Shown here: positions 38,121 through 46,771 of the stretch, piece after piece
Position numbering within the stretch: the stretch's first letter is position 1
Layout: every line of letters begins with the position of its first letter
NCBI RefSeq assembly: GCF_004362525.1
Contig: NZ_SNXS01000003.1
Location: forward strand, 186,001 to 250,000
DNA length: 64,000 nt
Reading direction: 5' to 3'
Source: Roseateles toxinivorans
GTDB taxonomy: Bacteria > Pseudomonadota > Gammaproteobacteria > Burkholderiales > Burkholderiaceae_C
Notes under the pieces: model-generated
Told to the model about the DNA's origin: nothing
Seen by the model: the letters and a program-made list of their open reading frames with translations, nothing else
Database searches by the model: none
Position numbers and translations under genes: made by a program

Positions 38121-40738
38121 GCCGGCACCAGCCCCAGGGCCTTCAGCGTCAGGAACAGCGCCGCGCCGATCAGCAGGTTCTTGAAGCCGACATAGCTGAG
38201 CATGTCCATCACGCTGGCGCGGCGGTAGTTGCCTTGCCACCAGGGGCCGTCCTTGACGTAGCGCTTGCCGGCCAGGCGTATCAGCACCTCATAGACGCTC
38301 CAGCCGAACCACCAGCCGATGATGGCGCTGGCGGACAGCCTGCCGGTGCCGGCCAGCACCCAGGCCAGGCTGGCCGCGATGGCCAGCGAGAAGCCGGCGA
38401 TCTGCAGGCCGCGCTGCGTCTTCCAGCCTTCGGCACTCCAGGGCCAGAGGTGGTCGACCAGTTCCAGCCACAGCCACCTGATGCCGGTGGCATCGGCCTT
38501 GTGCGGCGGCGTTGCCGGATCGGTGGGCATGCGCGGGTCGGGACCGTTGGCCACCTTGGGGTTCATCGCCGGCATCGGATGGATGGGGATGAAGTAGCCG
38601 TCACGGCCGATCGGCGTGATCTCCAGGCCGTCGCGCTCGCGCCGCTTGCGCTCCTTGGACAGCGGCGGGCAGCCCTTCGCATCGGTGTAGAGCACCATGC
38701 AGTCCAGGCAGTGCAGGCATTCGCGGTGGTCGATGCGGCCATCGGCGTCGATCGCCTGGGCGCCGCATCCCACTGCACAGGCCTTGCAGCTGTTGCAGTC
38801 CTGCTTGCGCTTCAGACCGAACCAGCGGAAGGTGCTGGGCATGGCAAGCGAGGCGCCCAGCGGGCAGATGTATTTGCAGTAGGGCCGCTCGATGAACAGC
38901 GACACACCCAGGATCGCGGCCACAAACAGTCCGTAGGGCCAGGCGCGGTTCGTCACGCCCACCAAGAAGGTGGTCTTGAAGGGTTCGACTTCGGACAGTT
39001 TCTCGGCCAGGCCCATGTCGAACATCGAGACCGCCAGCAGGGCGAAGAAGATCGCGTACTTGAGCCATTTGAGCCGGTCGTGCACGGCCTGCGGCACGGG
39101 CTTCTGCCAGCGCTTGAGGCCCAGCTTGCGCCCGATCTTGAAGATCGCTTCCGACAGCGAACCGAACGGGCACATCCAGCCGCAGAACAGGCCGCGGCCG
39201 AACAGGAACACGGTCAGGATGATGAAGATCCAGAACAGGAAGATGAAGGGGTCGCTCAGGAACAGCGACCAGGTCCAGTTGAACAGCAGCGAGTGGAACC
39301 AGGTCAGCACCTGGGTGATCGAGGGCTGGGCCATCGCGCCGAAGCCGACGAAAACGATGCTGATGGCCCAGGCGCTGTACTTGAAGGCATTCACCGGCCA
39401 TTTGTTCTTGTGCGTGGACCGCCGGGTCAGCGCTTCGCGGAAGGCATAGACCACGGTCACCGCCACCAGCAGCAGGGCGAATAGCGCGATCTCGATGGCG
39501 CGCGTCTTCCACACCTGAACCCAGGGCGCGGCGGCCTCTTCGATGACCGGACGGCCGCCCTGCAGCAGCTCGTCGGACAGCCAGTAGTTCGCATCGAAGA
39601 CGGTGAAGCTGCGCGTGCCGGTGGCACGGTCCACCCGGTTGCCCAGAAAGGCCAGCTTCCACGGATAGGAAGCCGAGAATGCCTTGCTGCGGATGACGAA
39701 GATCGCCGACTCGTTGAAGGCCGGTGCGCCGGCCGCCTCCAGCCCGTAGAGGTTCAGATAGTCGAGGTCGCGGAAGGTGAACGAGTCGGCGCCCTGCTTG
39801 ACCTGCACGCGGTCATAGATGCCGCCGCGCACAAAGCCCGAGCCCTTGAACGATTCGACGCCACCGGTGCGCACGACAAACAGTGCATGCTCGCCCGGCT
39901 TCAGCTGCCCCTGCAGATTGCTGCGGCCCAGCTCGCCCAGCAGGCTGCGCGCGAGGTCGGGGTGGTTCAGATCACCGAACCACAGCTCGATGAAGGGCTC
40001 GCCGGAACGCTCAAGGCCCACCTGTTCGGGTTTGACGAGCAGTCGCTGCACGGCGCCGAGCTTGACCAGCTCGGCCCAGCTCAGGGGCTTGCCGCGCTCC
40101 AGGTACTTGGCCGGCTCGCGCACGGTGGGCGCGAGGATGCCGACCTGGCGGGCCACGGCGGTGCCCGAGGTCATCATCACCTGGTTCTGCGCGATCACGG
40201 TGACGGTGGCGCCCGAGATGGCGTCCACGCCCAGCACGCCCTCGTCGGGGCGCGACTGACCGACCTCGATCTTGTCGGCCACCGACTTGCCGAGGTATTG
40301 ATCATTGAATTTCAGCAGCGCCGATTCCGGTATGCCCAGCAGCAGGATGGGCTCGGAATGCTTGAGCACCTTGACGCCGACAAAGCGGCCCTTGATGTCC
40401 ATGCCAATCAAGGTGACGACCGGCTTGCCCGAGTAGGCGGGCGTGTCGGTGATGTCGGTGGACAGCATCACATAGCCCAGCAGCGGCTTCTTGCCGGCTA
40501 TCGGGTCTCCATAGGCCTCGACGTAGGGCGGTGAGCCGATGCGCTCGGAGAAGCTTTTCGCGCCGGGGAACACCGCCGCGCAGGGCAGCAGCGCGCACAT
40601 GTCCTTGGCCGTGGCCAGGTCGGCGGGCAGCTCGGCCTCGTAGGCGCCGCCGGCCGCATGGACTCGGCCGCCGCTCAGCAGGAGCGCCAGAAAAAACGCG
40701 GCCAGCAAGGCCGCGAACCGGTAATGTTGAAGCTGCAT
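38117..40738 (-). CDS. nosR: NosR, FMN and Fe-S membrane protein supplying electrons to NosZ
   Basis: The protein has 873 residues. After a signal-like helix, a periplasmic FMN-binding domain carries the flavinylation motif SGATV (Thr178). Several helices with polyferredoxin motifs follow: C519-GWM-C523-P and C621-KYI-C625-P. A cytoplasmic 8-Cys region (C648, C651, C654, C658, C674, C677, C680, C690) comes next. NosR supports nosZ expression and whole-cell N2O reduction. The protein continues about 180 residues past the Cys cluster with two or three further helices, longer than the roughly 720-residue Pseudomonas form. FMN is probably attached by the ApbE encoded nearby. Confidence 0.95.
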   Translation of the reverse strand: MQLQHYRFAALLAAFFLALLLSGGRVHAAGGAYEAELPADLATAKDMCALLPCAAVFPGAKSFSERIGSPPYVEAYGDPIAGKKPLLGYVMLSTDITDTPAYSGKPVVTLIGMDIKGRFVGVKVLKHSEPILLLGIPESALLKFNDQYLGKSVADKIEVGQSRPDEGVLGVDAISGATVTVIAQNQVMMTSGTAVARQVGILAPTVREPAKYLERGKPLSWAELVKLGAVQRLLVKPEQVGLERSGEPFIELWFGDLNHPDLARSLLGELGRSNLQGQLKPGEHALFVVRTGGVESFKGSGFVRGGIYDRVQVKQGADSFTFRDLDYLNLYGLEAAGAPAFNESAIFVIRSKAFSASYPWKLAFLGNRVDRATGTRSFTVFDANYWLSDELLQGGRPVIEEAAAPWVQVWKTRAIEIALFALLLVAVTVVYAFREALTRRSTHKNKWPVNAFKYSAWAISIVFVGFGAMAQPSITQVLTWFHSLLFNWTWSLFLSDPFIFLFWIFIILTVFLFGRGLFCGWMCPFGSLSEAIFKIGRKLGLKRWQKPVPQAVHDRLKWLKYAIFFALLAVSMFDMGLAEKLSEVEPFKTTFLVGVTNRAWPYGLFVAAILGVSLFIERPYCKYICPLGASLAMPSTFRWFGLKRKQDCNSCKACAVGCGAQAIDADGRIDHRECLHCLDCMVLYTDAKGCPPLSKERKRRERDGLEITPIGRDGYFIPIHPMPAMNPKVANGPDPRMPTDPATPPHKADATGIRWLWLELVDHLWPWSAEGWKTQRGLQIAGFSLAIAASLAWVLAGTGRLSASAIIGWWFGWSVYEVLIRLAGKRYVKDGPWWQGNYRRASVMDMLSYVGFKNLLIGAALFLTLKALGLVPA

Positions 40739-40762
40739 TTCTATCCCTGGCTGCGCCCCTGT

Positions 40763-40789
40763 GGCCGCGTGTGCTCGAGACACGCGGCC
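40763..40789. other. Strong hairpin between nosZ and nosR
   Basis: GGCCGCGTGT (40763-40772) and ACACGCGGCC (40780-40789) form a perfect 10-bp stem with a 7-base loop in the 65-bp nosZ-nosR gap. No T-run follows on either strand. An mRNA-stabilising or attenuating structure is therefore likelier than a full terminator. Confidence 0.6.
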
Positions 40790-40803
40790 TGGGGCTGGCT
40801 CTA

Positions 40804-42726
40804 TCAGGCTTCAACAATCATGCGAGTGCGCATCTCGAGATGCAGCGCATGGCAGAAGTGGGTGCAATAGCACCAGTAGACGCCCGGCTTGTCGGCCACA
40901 AAGCTGACCGAGGCCGTCTCCTGCGGATTGACGATGAAGTTGACGTTGTATTTCGGGATCGCGAAGCCGTGCGTCAGATCCTCGACCTTGTCCAGATTGG
41001 TCAGGATCAAGGTCACCTCGTCACCCTTCTTCAGCTTGAACTCGCGCAGGCTGAAGGCCGGTGCCTGGGAGGTCATCTTGACGGTAACCTTCTTGCCGTT
41101 GCGCACCACGCCCGAGTCCTTGGGATCCTTGATCGCCAGCGGGAAGTCATCCAGCGCATAGACCTGCTTCGGACGCACCAGATCACGCTTGAAGATGATG
41201 AAGTCATGGGGCTCGCCGCGTACCGGGTGGTCGGCCAGCAGCACCATCTTCTCGCCCGAGATGTCGATCAACTGCTCGTTCTCCGGGTGCAGCGGGCCAA
41301 CGGGCAGGAAGCGGTCCTTGGAGAACTTGCAGCCCACGGCCAGGTACTTGCCGTCGGCCGCGATGGTCTCGGACTGCGAGGCGTTCAGGTGGCCCGGCTG
41401 GTACTGCACATCGATGCGGTCGACCACGTACTTGGCGGTCTTGTCGCCCTTGTGGAAGGCGATGGCCTTCTCTACGTTCCACTTCACCACCTGGCTGTCC
41501 AGGAACAGCGTGGTGTAGGCATTGCCGCGGCCGTCGAAGGCGGTGTGCAGCGGGCCCAGGCCCAGCTCGACCTCGGCGACGATGGCGTCGTCGAGCTTCT
41601 CCAGCTTGCCGTCGAACCAGTCCAGCACCTTGGCCAGCTCGATCACCGTGCCGGTGGGCGAGAGCTTGCCGGCGCAGATGAAGTACTTCTGGTCCGGGCT
41701 GGCATTGACGCCGTGCGGGTTCTTGGGCACCGAGACATAGGCGGTCAGCGCGGTCTTGGCGTCCTTGTTGGCCTCATGCGTGCCATCGACCACCGGCACC
41801 TTGGAGTCGCCATAGGTCTTGAACTTGCCGGCCTTGACCGCGGCCTCGATGCGGGCGACGTTGAAGAACAGGCAGGCGTCGCGTTCGGCGGACATCATGT
41901 CCTCGTATTTGGCACCCATCTCGGTGTTGTACTGGTTGGTCGCGGCCAGCTTGCCGTCGTACGAGGTGGCGGTCAGGTCGCAGTTGCCGTCGATCAGCAC
42001 CTGCCAGCGCACCTCCATCGACTCGGCGTCGACGCAGGTGAACATCGAGCGGTACTTGCTGGCGTCATCGCTGCCGGTATTGGGCAGCGGGATCGAGAAC
42101 TCGGCGCCGCAGAACACCCGCGTCGTGTAGTTGATGGCGGGATCGACCGGGTCGCGCTTGTCCGGGAAGATGCCGTGGAAGCCCTGCACATTGGGCAGCT
42201 CGGTGATCTTGTCGCAGACGAAGTAGTCGAGCCGGATGCGCGCGATGCGGCTGTTGATCTTGTCGTTGATCCAGGCGTAGCGGCCGTCGTAGTTGCCGTC
42301 CTTGTAGGAGGCATGAGTGTGATGGCTGTCGGCCACCGTGTACTTCAGGTTGCCGTCGGCCTTGGTGCCCATGATCTTCTTCGACTCGTTGGTCACGCCC
42401 CAGCCGACCAGCGCATCCGGCACGAAGCAGGGAATGCGATGGATCTCGCGGCCCGAGGGCAGGCCCAGCACGCGCATGTCACCGGTGTGGCCGCCGCTCC
42501 ACAGGCCGTAATAGGTGTCCAGCTCGCCCGGCTTCAGGTGCGTGCTGTTGCTGGCGGCGTGCGCGCCACCGGTCGGGGCCGAACCTGCGGCTGGCGTGGC
42601 CGTGGCGGCGCTGCCGCCCTTGTCGGTACAAGCCACCACGCCGGCCAGGCTGGCCAGGGCGGCGGTGTTGATGAATTTGCGGCGGCCCGGGATGGTGGGG
42701 GGCAGGCCTGCGGTGTCTTTGCTCAT
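40804..42726 (-). CDS. nosZ: Nitrous oxide reductase (clade I-like, Tat-exported)
   Basis: This 640-residue periplasmic copper enzyme reduces N2O to N2. The leader contains GRRKFINTAALASL, a twin-Arg (Tat) motif. The seven-bladed propeller supplies CuZ His ligands, including H135/H136/H138 in DSHHTH. The C-terminal cupredoxin domain carries CuA ligands C621, C625, H629 and M632, plus an extra Cys619. Tat export and segments such as LDTYYGLWSGGH fit clade I. The leader also has a lipobox-like VVAC (Cys33). It heads the leftward nos-nor block. Confidence 0.97.
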   Translation of the reverse strand: MSKDTAGLPPTIPGRRKFINTAALASLAGVVACTDKGGSAATATPAAGSAPTGGAHAASNSTHLKPGELDTYYGLWSGGHTGDMRVLGLPSGREIHRIPCFVPDALVGWGVTNESKKIMGTKADGNLKYTVADSHHTHASYKDGNYDGRYAWINDKINSRIARIRLDYFVCDKITELPNVQGFHGIFPDKRDPVDPAINYTTRVFCGAEFSIPLPNTGSDDASKYRSMFTCVDAESMEVRWQVLIDGNCDLTATSYDGKLAATNQYNTEMGAKYEDMMSAERDACLFFNVARIEAAVKAGKFKTYGDSKVPVVDGTHEANKDAKTALTAYVSVPKNPHGVNASPDQKYFICAGKLSPTGTVIELAKVLDWFDGKLEKLDDAIVAEVELGLGPLHTAFDGRGNAYTTLFLDSQVVKWNVEKAIAFHKGDKTAKYVVDRIDVQYQPGHLNASQSETIAADGKYLAVGCKFSKDRFLPVGPLHPENEQLIDISGEKMVLLADHPVRGEPHDFIIFKRDLVRPKQVYALDDFPLAIKDPKDSGVVRNGKKVTVKMTSQAPAFSLREFKLKKGDEVTLILTNLDKVEDLTHGFAIPKYNVNFIVNPQETASVSFVADKPGVYWCYCTHFCHALHLEMRTRMIVEA

Positions 42727-42823
42727 GAGGAATCCTCGAAGGGTTGCCGGCACCTGGCGGGTCCGGTCTGGTTTGAAATATTCGTTGGCAGGCCGATGTT
42801 CGTGTTCTCCGCGATTTAAGGAA

Positions 42824-42837
42824 TTGATGTGGATCAA
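42824..42837. promoter_or_regulatory. Perfect Dnr/FNR box, nosZ/cytochrome c divergent region
   Basis: TTGATGTGGATCAA matches TTGAT-N4-ATCAA at all ten positions. It is centred about 104 bp before nosZ and 111 bp before the cytochrome c gene, so it can serve either or both. Confidence 0.85.
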
Positions 42838-42856
42838 TTGCCTTTAAAAAGAATGA

Positions 42857-42873
42857 AATTTATGCACCTTTAA
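42857..42873. promoter_or_regulatory. NsrR-like half-site before the cytochrome c gene
   Basis: AATTTATGCACCTTTAA closely matches the right half of the stronger palindrome at 51690-51710 (TTTAAATGCACCTTTA). The left half is poor. It lies about where transcription toward the cytochrome c gene would begin. Confidence 0.4.
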
Positions 42874-42941
42874 GCAGAAGGGGTATGGCTTCGAGGGCCG
42901 AATGGTTTCTAGAATCGCGTCAAACCTTCACGGAGAACCCC

Positions 42942-43334
42942 ATGAGCCTGAAAACCAGAACCCTTTTGTTGATTTGCAGTGCCGTATTGATGGCTTGCGG
43001 CAAGCAGGAGGCCGCGGCACCTGTAGCAGCCCCCGCTGCAGCCCCTACGCCGGTGGCCGCAGCCCCGGCCGAGCCCGACAACGCACTGGGCAAGAGCGTG
43101 TTCGGCAAGACCTGCGCGATGTGCCATGCGGCCGGCGTGGCCGGTGCGCCGAAGCCGGGCGACAAGGCCGACTGGGGCCCGCGCATCGCCCAGGGCAACG
43201 ACACGCTCTACAAGCACGCCCTGGAGGGCTACACCGGGGCCAAGGGCATGATGCCGCCGCGCGGCGGCGGCACGACACTGAAGGATGAGGAGGTCAAGGC
43301 TGCGGTGGACTACATGACGGCCCTGTCGCGCTGA
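42942..43334 (+). CDS. Lipoprotein cytochrome c (c5-like)
   Basis: This 130-residue protein has a lipoprotein signal with lipobox VLMAC (about residue 19), an Ala/Pro linker (about 23-45) and a small c5-type cytochrome. The cytochrome shows CAMCH heme binding, GAPKPGDKADWGPR, and a GAKGMMPPRGG loop giving the axial Met. Such class-I cytochromes can carry electrons to NirS, NorC or NosZ. Its position opposite nosZ, with a shared Dnr box, supports a role in N2O reduction. The start is the ATG at 42942; the frame is open 19 codons further upstream. Confidence 0.88.
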   Translation: MSLKTRTLLLICSAVLMACGKQEAAAPVAAPAAAPTPVAAAPAEPDNALGKSVFGKTCAMCHAAGVAGAPKPGDKADWGPRIAQGNDTLYKHALEGYTGAKGMMPPRGGGTTLKDEEVKAAVDYMTALSR

Positions 43335-43358
43335 GTGCGCATAGCGCGACACCACCCC

Positions 43359-44399
43359 ATGAACTCACTGCCAAGCCCCGATCTCCTGCGCCGCCGCTGG
43401 CTGGCCGCGCTGCCGCTGCTGGCCACCGGCCTGTACCTGAATCCGGGACTGGCCCGTGGTCAGGCGGCCGGGGTGCACCAGGCCGCGCGCCCGCTGATGG
43501 GCACGCGGCTGGACATCACCGTGCAGGCCGATGACGCACAGACCGCTGGCCGGGCGATGGACGCGGCCTTCGTCGAGATGGGCCGCCTGGCCGACATGAT
43601 GAGCCGTTATCCCGGCAGCCGTGCCACGAGCACGGTGCATGCCTTGCACGAGGCCGCGGGCCGCAGACCGGTGCCGGTGGCGCCCGAGATGCTGCAGGTG
43701 CTGAATATGGCAAAAACGATTTCTCAGCGCAGTGCCGGGGCTTTTGATATTACCGTCGGGGTATTCGACGGGTGGGGTTTTGATCCAGATCAAAAAAAGA
43801 TACCGTCCATCGAAGATATTGCGCGTGAAATACCCCTGGTGAATCACCGGGATTTGATTATTGATAATAAATCAGCCAGCGCTTATTTAAGGCGGCCGGG
43901 TATGCGCATCGATTTGGGCGGTATTGCCAAACTGCCGATATTGCAGGCCGGCCTGCGCGTGTTGCAAGCCCATGGCATGGGCAGTGCCATGCTCAATGGC
44001 GGCGGTGACGTGCTGGTCAGCGGGCAGTTGCAGGGGCGCGATTGGCGCGTCGGCCTGCGTGACCCGCGCGACCCCAGCCGCCTGCTGGGCGTGGTGGGCT
44101 TGAGCGAGGGCTTTGTCGCCGCCTCGGGCGATTACGAGCGCTGCTTTGTGCGCAATGGCCGCCGCTACCACCACATCCTCGACCCCAAGACCGGCCAGCC
44201 GACGCAGGGGCCGCACGGCGTGACCCTGGTGTCGCGCCAGCTGGAGGCCATCAACGGCCTGGGCGCAGCCATCATGGTGGCCGGTGCCCGTGCCGGCCGG
44301 GAACTGCTGGCGCCGCTGGCCGGCGTCGATGCGCTGATCGTCGAGGCCGATCAGCGCCTGTGGCTGTCGCCGGGCATGGCGCGCCGTCTGCAGGTCTGA
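43359..44399 (+). CDS. apbE: FAD:protein FMN transferase (ApbE/NosX type)
   Basis: This 346-residue periplasmic flavin transferase covalently attaches FMN to Thr of target proteins, here most likely NosR. An N-terminal RRRWLAALPLL segment looks Tat-like. Family motifs are PLMGTRLDITV, the AFDITVG segment, IDLGGIAKL (usually ...AKG), NGGGDVLVSG and HHILDPKTGQPT. The 43700-43930 stretch is visibly A+T-rich (53 of 90 bases at 43801-43890), unlike its surroundings, and contains a perfect Dnr-type box. A GTG at 43335 is an alternative start. Confidence 0.92.
   Translation: MNSLPSPDLLRRRWLAALPLLATGLYLNPGLARGQAAGVHQAARPLMGTRLDITVQADDAQTAGRAMDAAFVEMGRLADMMSRYPGSRATSTVHALHEAAGRRPVPVAPEMLQVLNMAKTISQRSAGAFDITVGVFDGWGFDPDQKKIPSIEDIAREIPLVNHRDLIIDNKSASAYLRRPGMRIDLGGIAKLPILQAGLRVLQAHGMGSAMLNGGGDVLVSGQLQGRDWRVGLRDPRDPSRLLGVVGLSEGFVAASGDYERCFVRNGRRYHHILDPKTGQPTQGPHGVTLVSRQLEAINGLGAAIMVAGARAGRELLAPLAGVDALIVEADQRLWLSPGMARRLQV
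43780..43793. promoter_or_regulatory. Perfect Dnr/FNR-type box inside apbE
   Basis: TTGATCCAGATCAA, within the larger palindrome TTTTGATC-CAG-ATCAAAA, matches the consensus at all ten positions but lies in coding sequence (residues GFDPDQK). It could be fortuitous, or could drive nnrS about 620 bp downstream. Confidence 0.45.
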
Positions 44400-44408
44400 G
44401 CAACGCCG

Positions 44409-45722
44409 ATGCAAGCGATCGTCCGCGGTCCTCGCTCCCCGGCGCCCGAACAGCTTGAGCACTGGCGCCTGAGCCTGCTGCTGGCCGCGCCGCACCGGCT
44501 GGCCTTTGGCGCCGCGGCCGCGATGCTGGCCCTGAGCGGGCTCTGGTGGTGCCTGGCCCTGGTGGCACAAAGCCAGGGCCGGCCGCTGACCTGGACCATC
44601 GCGCCGGCCATGGCCCATGGCCTGGTGATGAGCTTCGGCTTCATGCCGCTGTTCTTTGCCGGCTTTCTGTTCACCGCCGGCCCGAAGTGGCTGGCGCTGC
44701 CCGCCGTAGATGCCCGCCAACTGCTGGCACCTGTGCTGGCCCAGCTGGGCGGCTGGGGCGTGTTCATGCTCGGCGTGCATGGGCCTGAGCCGGCCTTTGG
44801 CGCGGCGCTGTGCGGCTTCGGCCTGGCCGCGGTGGCGCTGGGCTGGGGTCAGGTCTTGTGGCGCTTCATGGGCCTGCTGAGGCTCAGCGGCGCCGCGGAT
44901 CAGCTGCATGCCCGGCTGATCGCCACCGGCGGCGTGCTGGGGGCACTGGCACTGTGGGCCGCCGCCCTCGGCCTAGCCACCGCCCGGCCTGCGCTGGTGC
45001 AGGCCGCCATCCATGTCTCGCTGTGGGGTTTTGCCGGCACTGTGTTTGCCGCGGTGTCGCACCGGATGATCCCCTTCTTTGCAGCCGCCGCGCTGCCTGC
45101 GCTCGATGCCTGGCGCCCGCGCTGGCTGCTGTGGGGCTGGACCGGGCTGTTCGCGCTGGAGGCTGTGGTCTTGCTGGCCGAGCTGCTGTGGGGCCCGCTG
45201 TCGCCGGCACTGCGCTGGCTGCAGGCGCTGCTGGAGGGGGTCGCCGGCATTGGCCTGCTCGCGCTGGCCCTGCGCTGGGGCCTGGTGCAGAGCCTGAAGC
45301 TGCGCCTGCTGGCCATGCTACATCTGGGCTTTGTCTGGCTGGGCCTGGCCCTGCTGCTGATGGCCGCCTCCCATGGCCTGATTGCCGCCACCGAGGGTCG
45401 GCTGTCGCTCGGCCTGGCGCCGCTGCATGCCTACACGATGGGCTTTCTGGGCTCGACCCTGCTGGCCATGGTGACCCGGGTCAGCTGCGGCCATGGCGGC
45501 CGCACGAACACGGCCGACAACTTTATCTGGCGCCTGTTCTGGCTGCTGCAGCTGGCCGTGCTGCTGCGCGTGCTGGGCGGCGTGCTGCAGGCCGTCGGCC
45601 TGGGCGATGTCCTGCCGCTGCTGGCCTGGACGGCGCTGATCTGGGCGGCCGTGTGCATCGCCTGGGCGCTGCGCTATGGCCACTGGTATGGCCTGCCCCG
45701 CGTCGATGGTCGACCAGGGTAA
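44409..45722 (+). CDS. nnrS: NnrS-family membrane protein (copy 1)
   Basis: This 437-residue protein with about 12 predicted helices belongs to the NnrS family, heme- and copper-binding membrane proteins that protect against NO-derived stress. Conserved family segments include MAHGLVMSFGFMPLFFAGFLFTAGPKWL, SHRMIPFF and LHAYTMGFLGSTLLAMVTRVSCGHGG. It follows apbE by 9 bases and probably belongs to the same rightward transcript. A second NnrS lies at 53976-55181, and the two are clearly diverged. Confidence 0.9.
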   Translation: MQAIVRGPRSPAPEQLEHWRLSLLLAAPHRLAFGAAAAMLALSGLWWCLALVAQSQGRPLTWTIAPAMAHGLVMSFGFMPLFFAGFLFTAGPKWLALPAVDARQLLAPVLAQLGGWGVFMLGVHGPEPAFGAALCGFGLAAVALGWGQVLWRFMGLLRLSGAADQLHARLIATGGVLGALALWAAALGLATARPALVQAAIHVSLWGFAGTVFAAVSHRMIPFFAAAALPALDAWRPRWLLWGWTGLFALEAVVLLAELLWGPLSPALRWLQALLEGVAGIGLLALALRWGLVQSLKLRLLAMLHLGFVWLGLALLLMAASHGLIAATEGRLSLGLAPLHAYTMGFLGSTLLAMVTRVSCGHGGRTNTADNFIWRLFWLLQLAVLLRVLGGVLQAVGLGDVLPLLAWTALIWAAVCIAWALRYGHWYGLPRVDGRPG

Positions 45723-45757
45723 GGCCCGCTCACTTTTTCGCTATCGGATTCATCATC

Positions 45758-46771
45758 ATGTCTGCTGTGCGCAAGCCCGAACTCGTCTGCCCCGCCGGCT
45801 CGCTGCGGGCCCTTAAGCTGGCCATCGATGCCGGCGCCGACACCGTCTATCTGGGCCTGCGCAATGCCACCAATGCGCGCAACTTCGCCGGCCTGAACTT
45901 CGATGACGATCAGCTGCGCGAGGGCGTGGCCTATGCCCATCAGCGCGGGCGCCAGGTCTTGATGGCGCTGAACACCTTTGCCCGCGCCGACGATGTGCCG
46001 ACCTGGCACGCGGCGGTGGACGCCGCCGTCGCGCTGGGCGCCGATGCGTTGATCGTGGCCGACATCGCGGTGATGGCCTATGCCTGCCGCACCCATCCGC
46101 AGCTGCGCCTGCATCTGTCGGTGCAGGCCTCGGCCACCAGCCACGAGGCGATCGCCTTCTACCGCCGCCACTACGGCATCCAGCGCGCGGTGCTGCCGCG
46201 GGTGCTGACCCTGTCCCAGGTCGGCCATGTGTTGCGCAACACCGATGTCGAGATCGAGGTGTTCGGCTTCGGCAGCCTGTGCGTGATGGTCGAGGGGCGT
46301 TGCGCGCTGTCCTCCTATGCCACCGGTCAGTCACCCAACAATGCCGGCGTCTGTTCGCCGCCCTCGGCGGTGCGCTGGAATGATCTGCCCGATGGCGTCG
46401 AGGCGCGTCTGAACGGCCTGCTGATAGACCGCTATGCCAAGGACGAGCCTCGCGGCTACCCGACGCTGTGCAAGGGCCGCTTCGACGTCAACGGCCAGCG
46501 CGACTATGCGATCGAGGAGCCGACAAGCCTGAACACCTTGGCCATCCTGCCGGAGTTGATTCAGATGGGCGTGCGCGCGATCAAGCTCGAGGGCCGCCAG
46601 CGCAGCCCCGCCTATGTGGAGCAGGTCACCCGCGTCTGGCGCCAGGCCATCGATGCGGCCGCCGCGGCGCCTGAGCGCTTTCGGGTCGAGCCCGGCTGGA
46701 CCGCCGCGCTGGGCCATCTGGCCGAGGGCCAGCAACACACACTTGGAGCCTACGACAGACCATGGCGATGA
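45758..46771 (+). CDS. ubiU: UbiU, O2-independent ubiquinone hydroxylation protein (U32)
   Basis: This 337-residue protein of the peptidase U32 (YhbU) family forms an Fe-S heterodimer with UbiV. Together they hydroxylate the ubiquinone ring without oxygen, using prephenate. The four cluster Cys are seen: SLCVMVEGRCALSS, NNAGVCSPP and PTLCKGRF. The TIM-barrel start PELVCPAGSLRALK is typical. It overlaps ubiV by 10 bases. Its placement among nos and nnr genes fits a need for ubiquinone during anaerobic denitrification. Confidence 0.93.
   Translation: MSAVRKPELVCPAGSLRALKLAIDAGADTVYLGLRNATNARNFAGLNFDDDQLREGVAYAHQRGRQVLMALNTFARADDVPTWHAAVDAAVALGADALIVADIAVMAYACRTHPQLRLHLSVQASATSHEAIAFYRRHYGIQRAVLPRVLTLSQVGHVLRNTDVEIEVFGFGSLCVMVEGRCALSSYATGQSPNNAGVCSPPSAVRWNDLPDGVEARLNGLLIDRYAKDEPRGYPTLCKGRFDVNGQRDYAIEEPTSLNTLAILPELIQMGVRAIKLEGRQRSPAYVEQVTRVWRQAIDAAAAAPERFRVEPGWTAALGHLAEGQQHTLGAYDRPWR

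Noticed and set aside
40531-42819. 762-codon plus-strand frame
   Set aside because: It is the antisense shadow of nosZ and part of nosR.
43359-44399. apbE as a pseudogene because of its odd A+T-rich centre
   Set aside because: The frame is uninterrupted and the N- and C-terminal motifs are intact, so it is kept as a functional gene with a mosaic segment.
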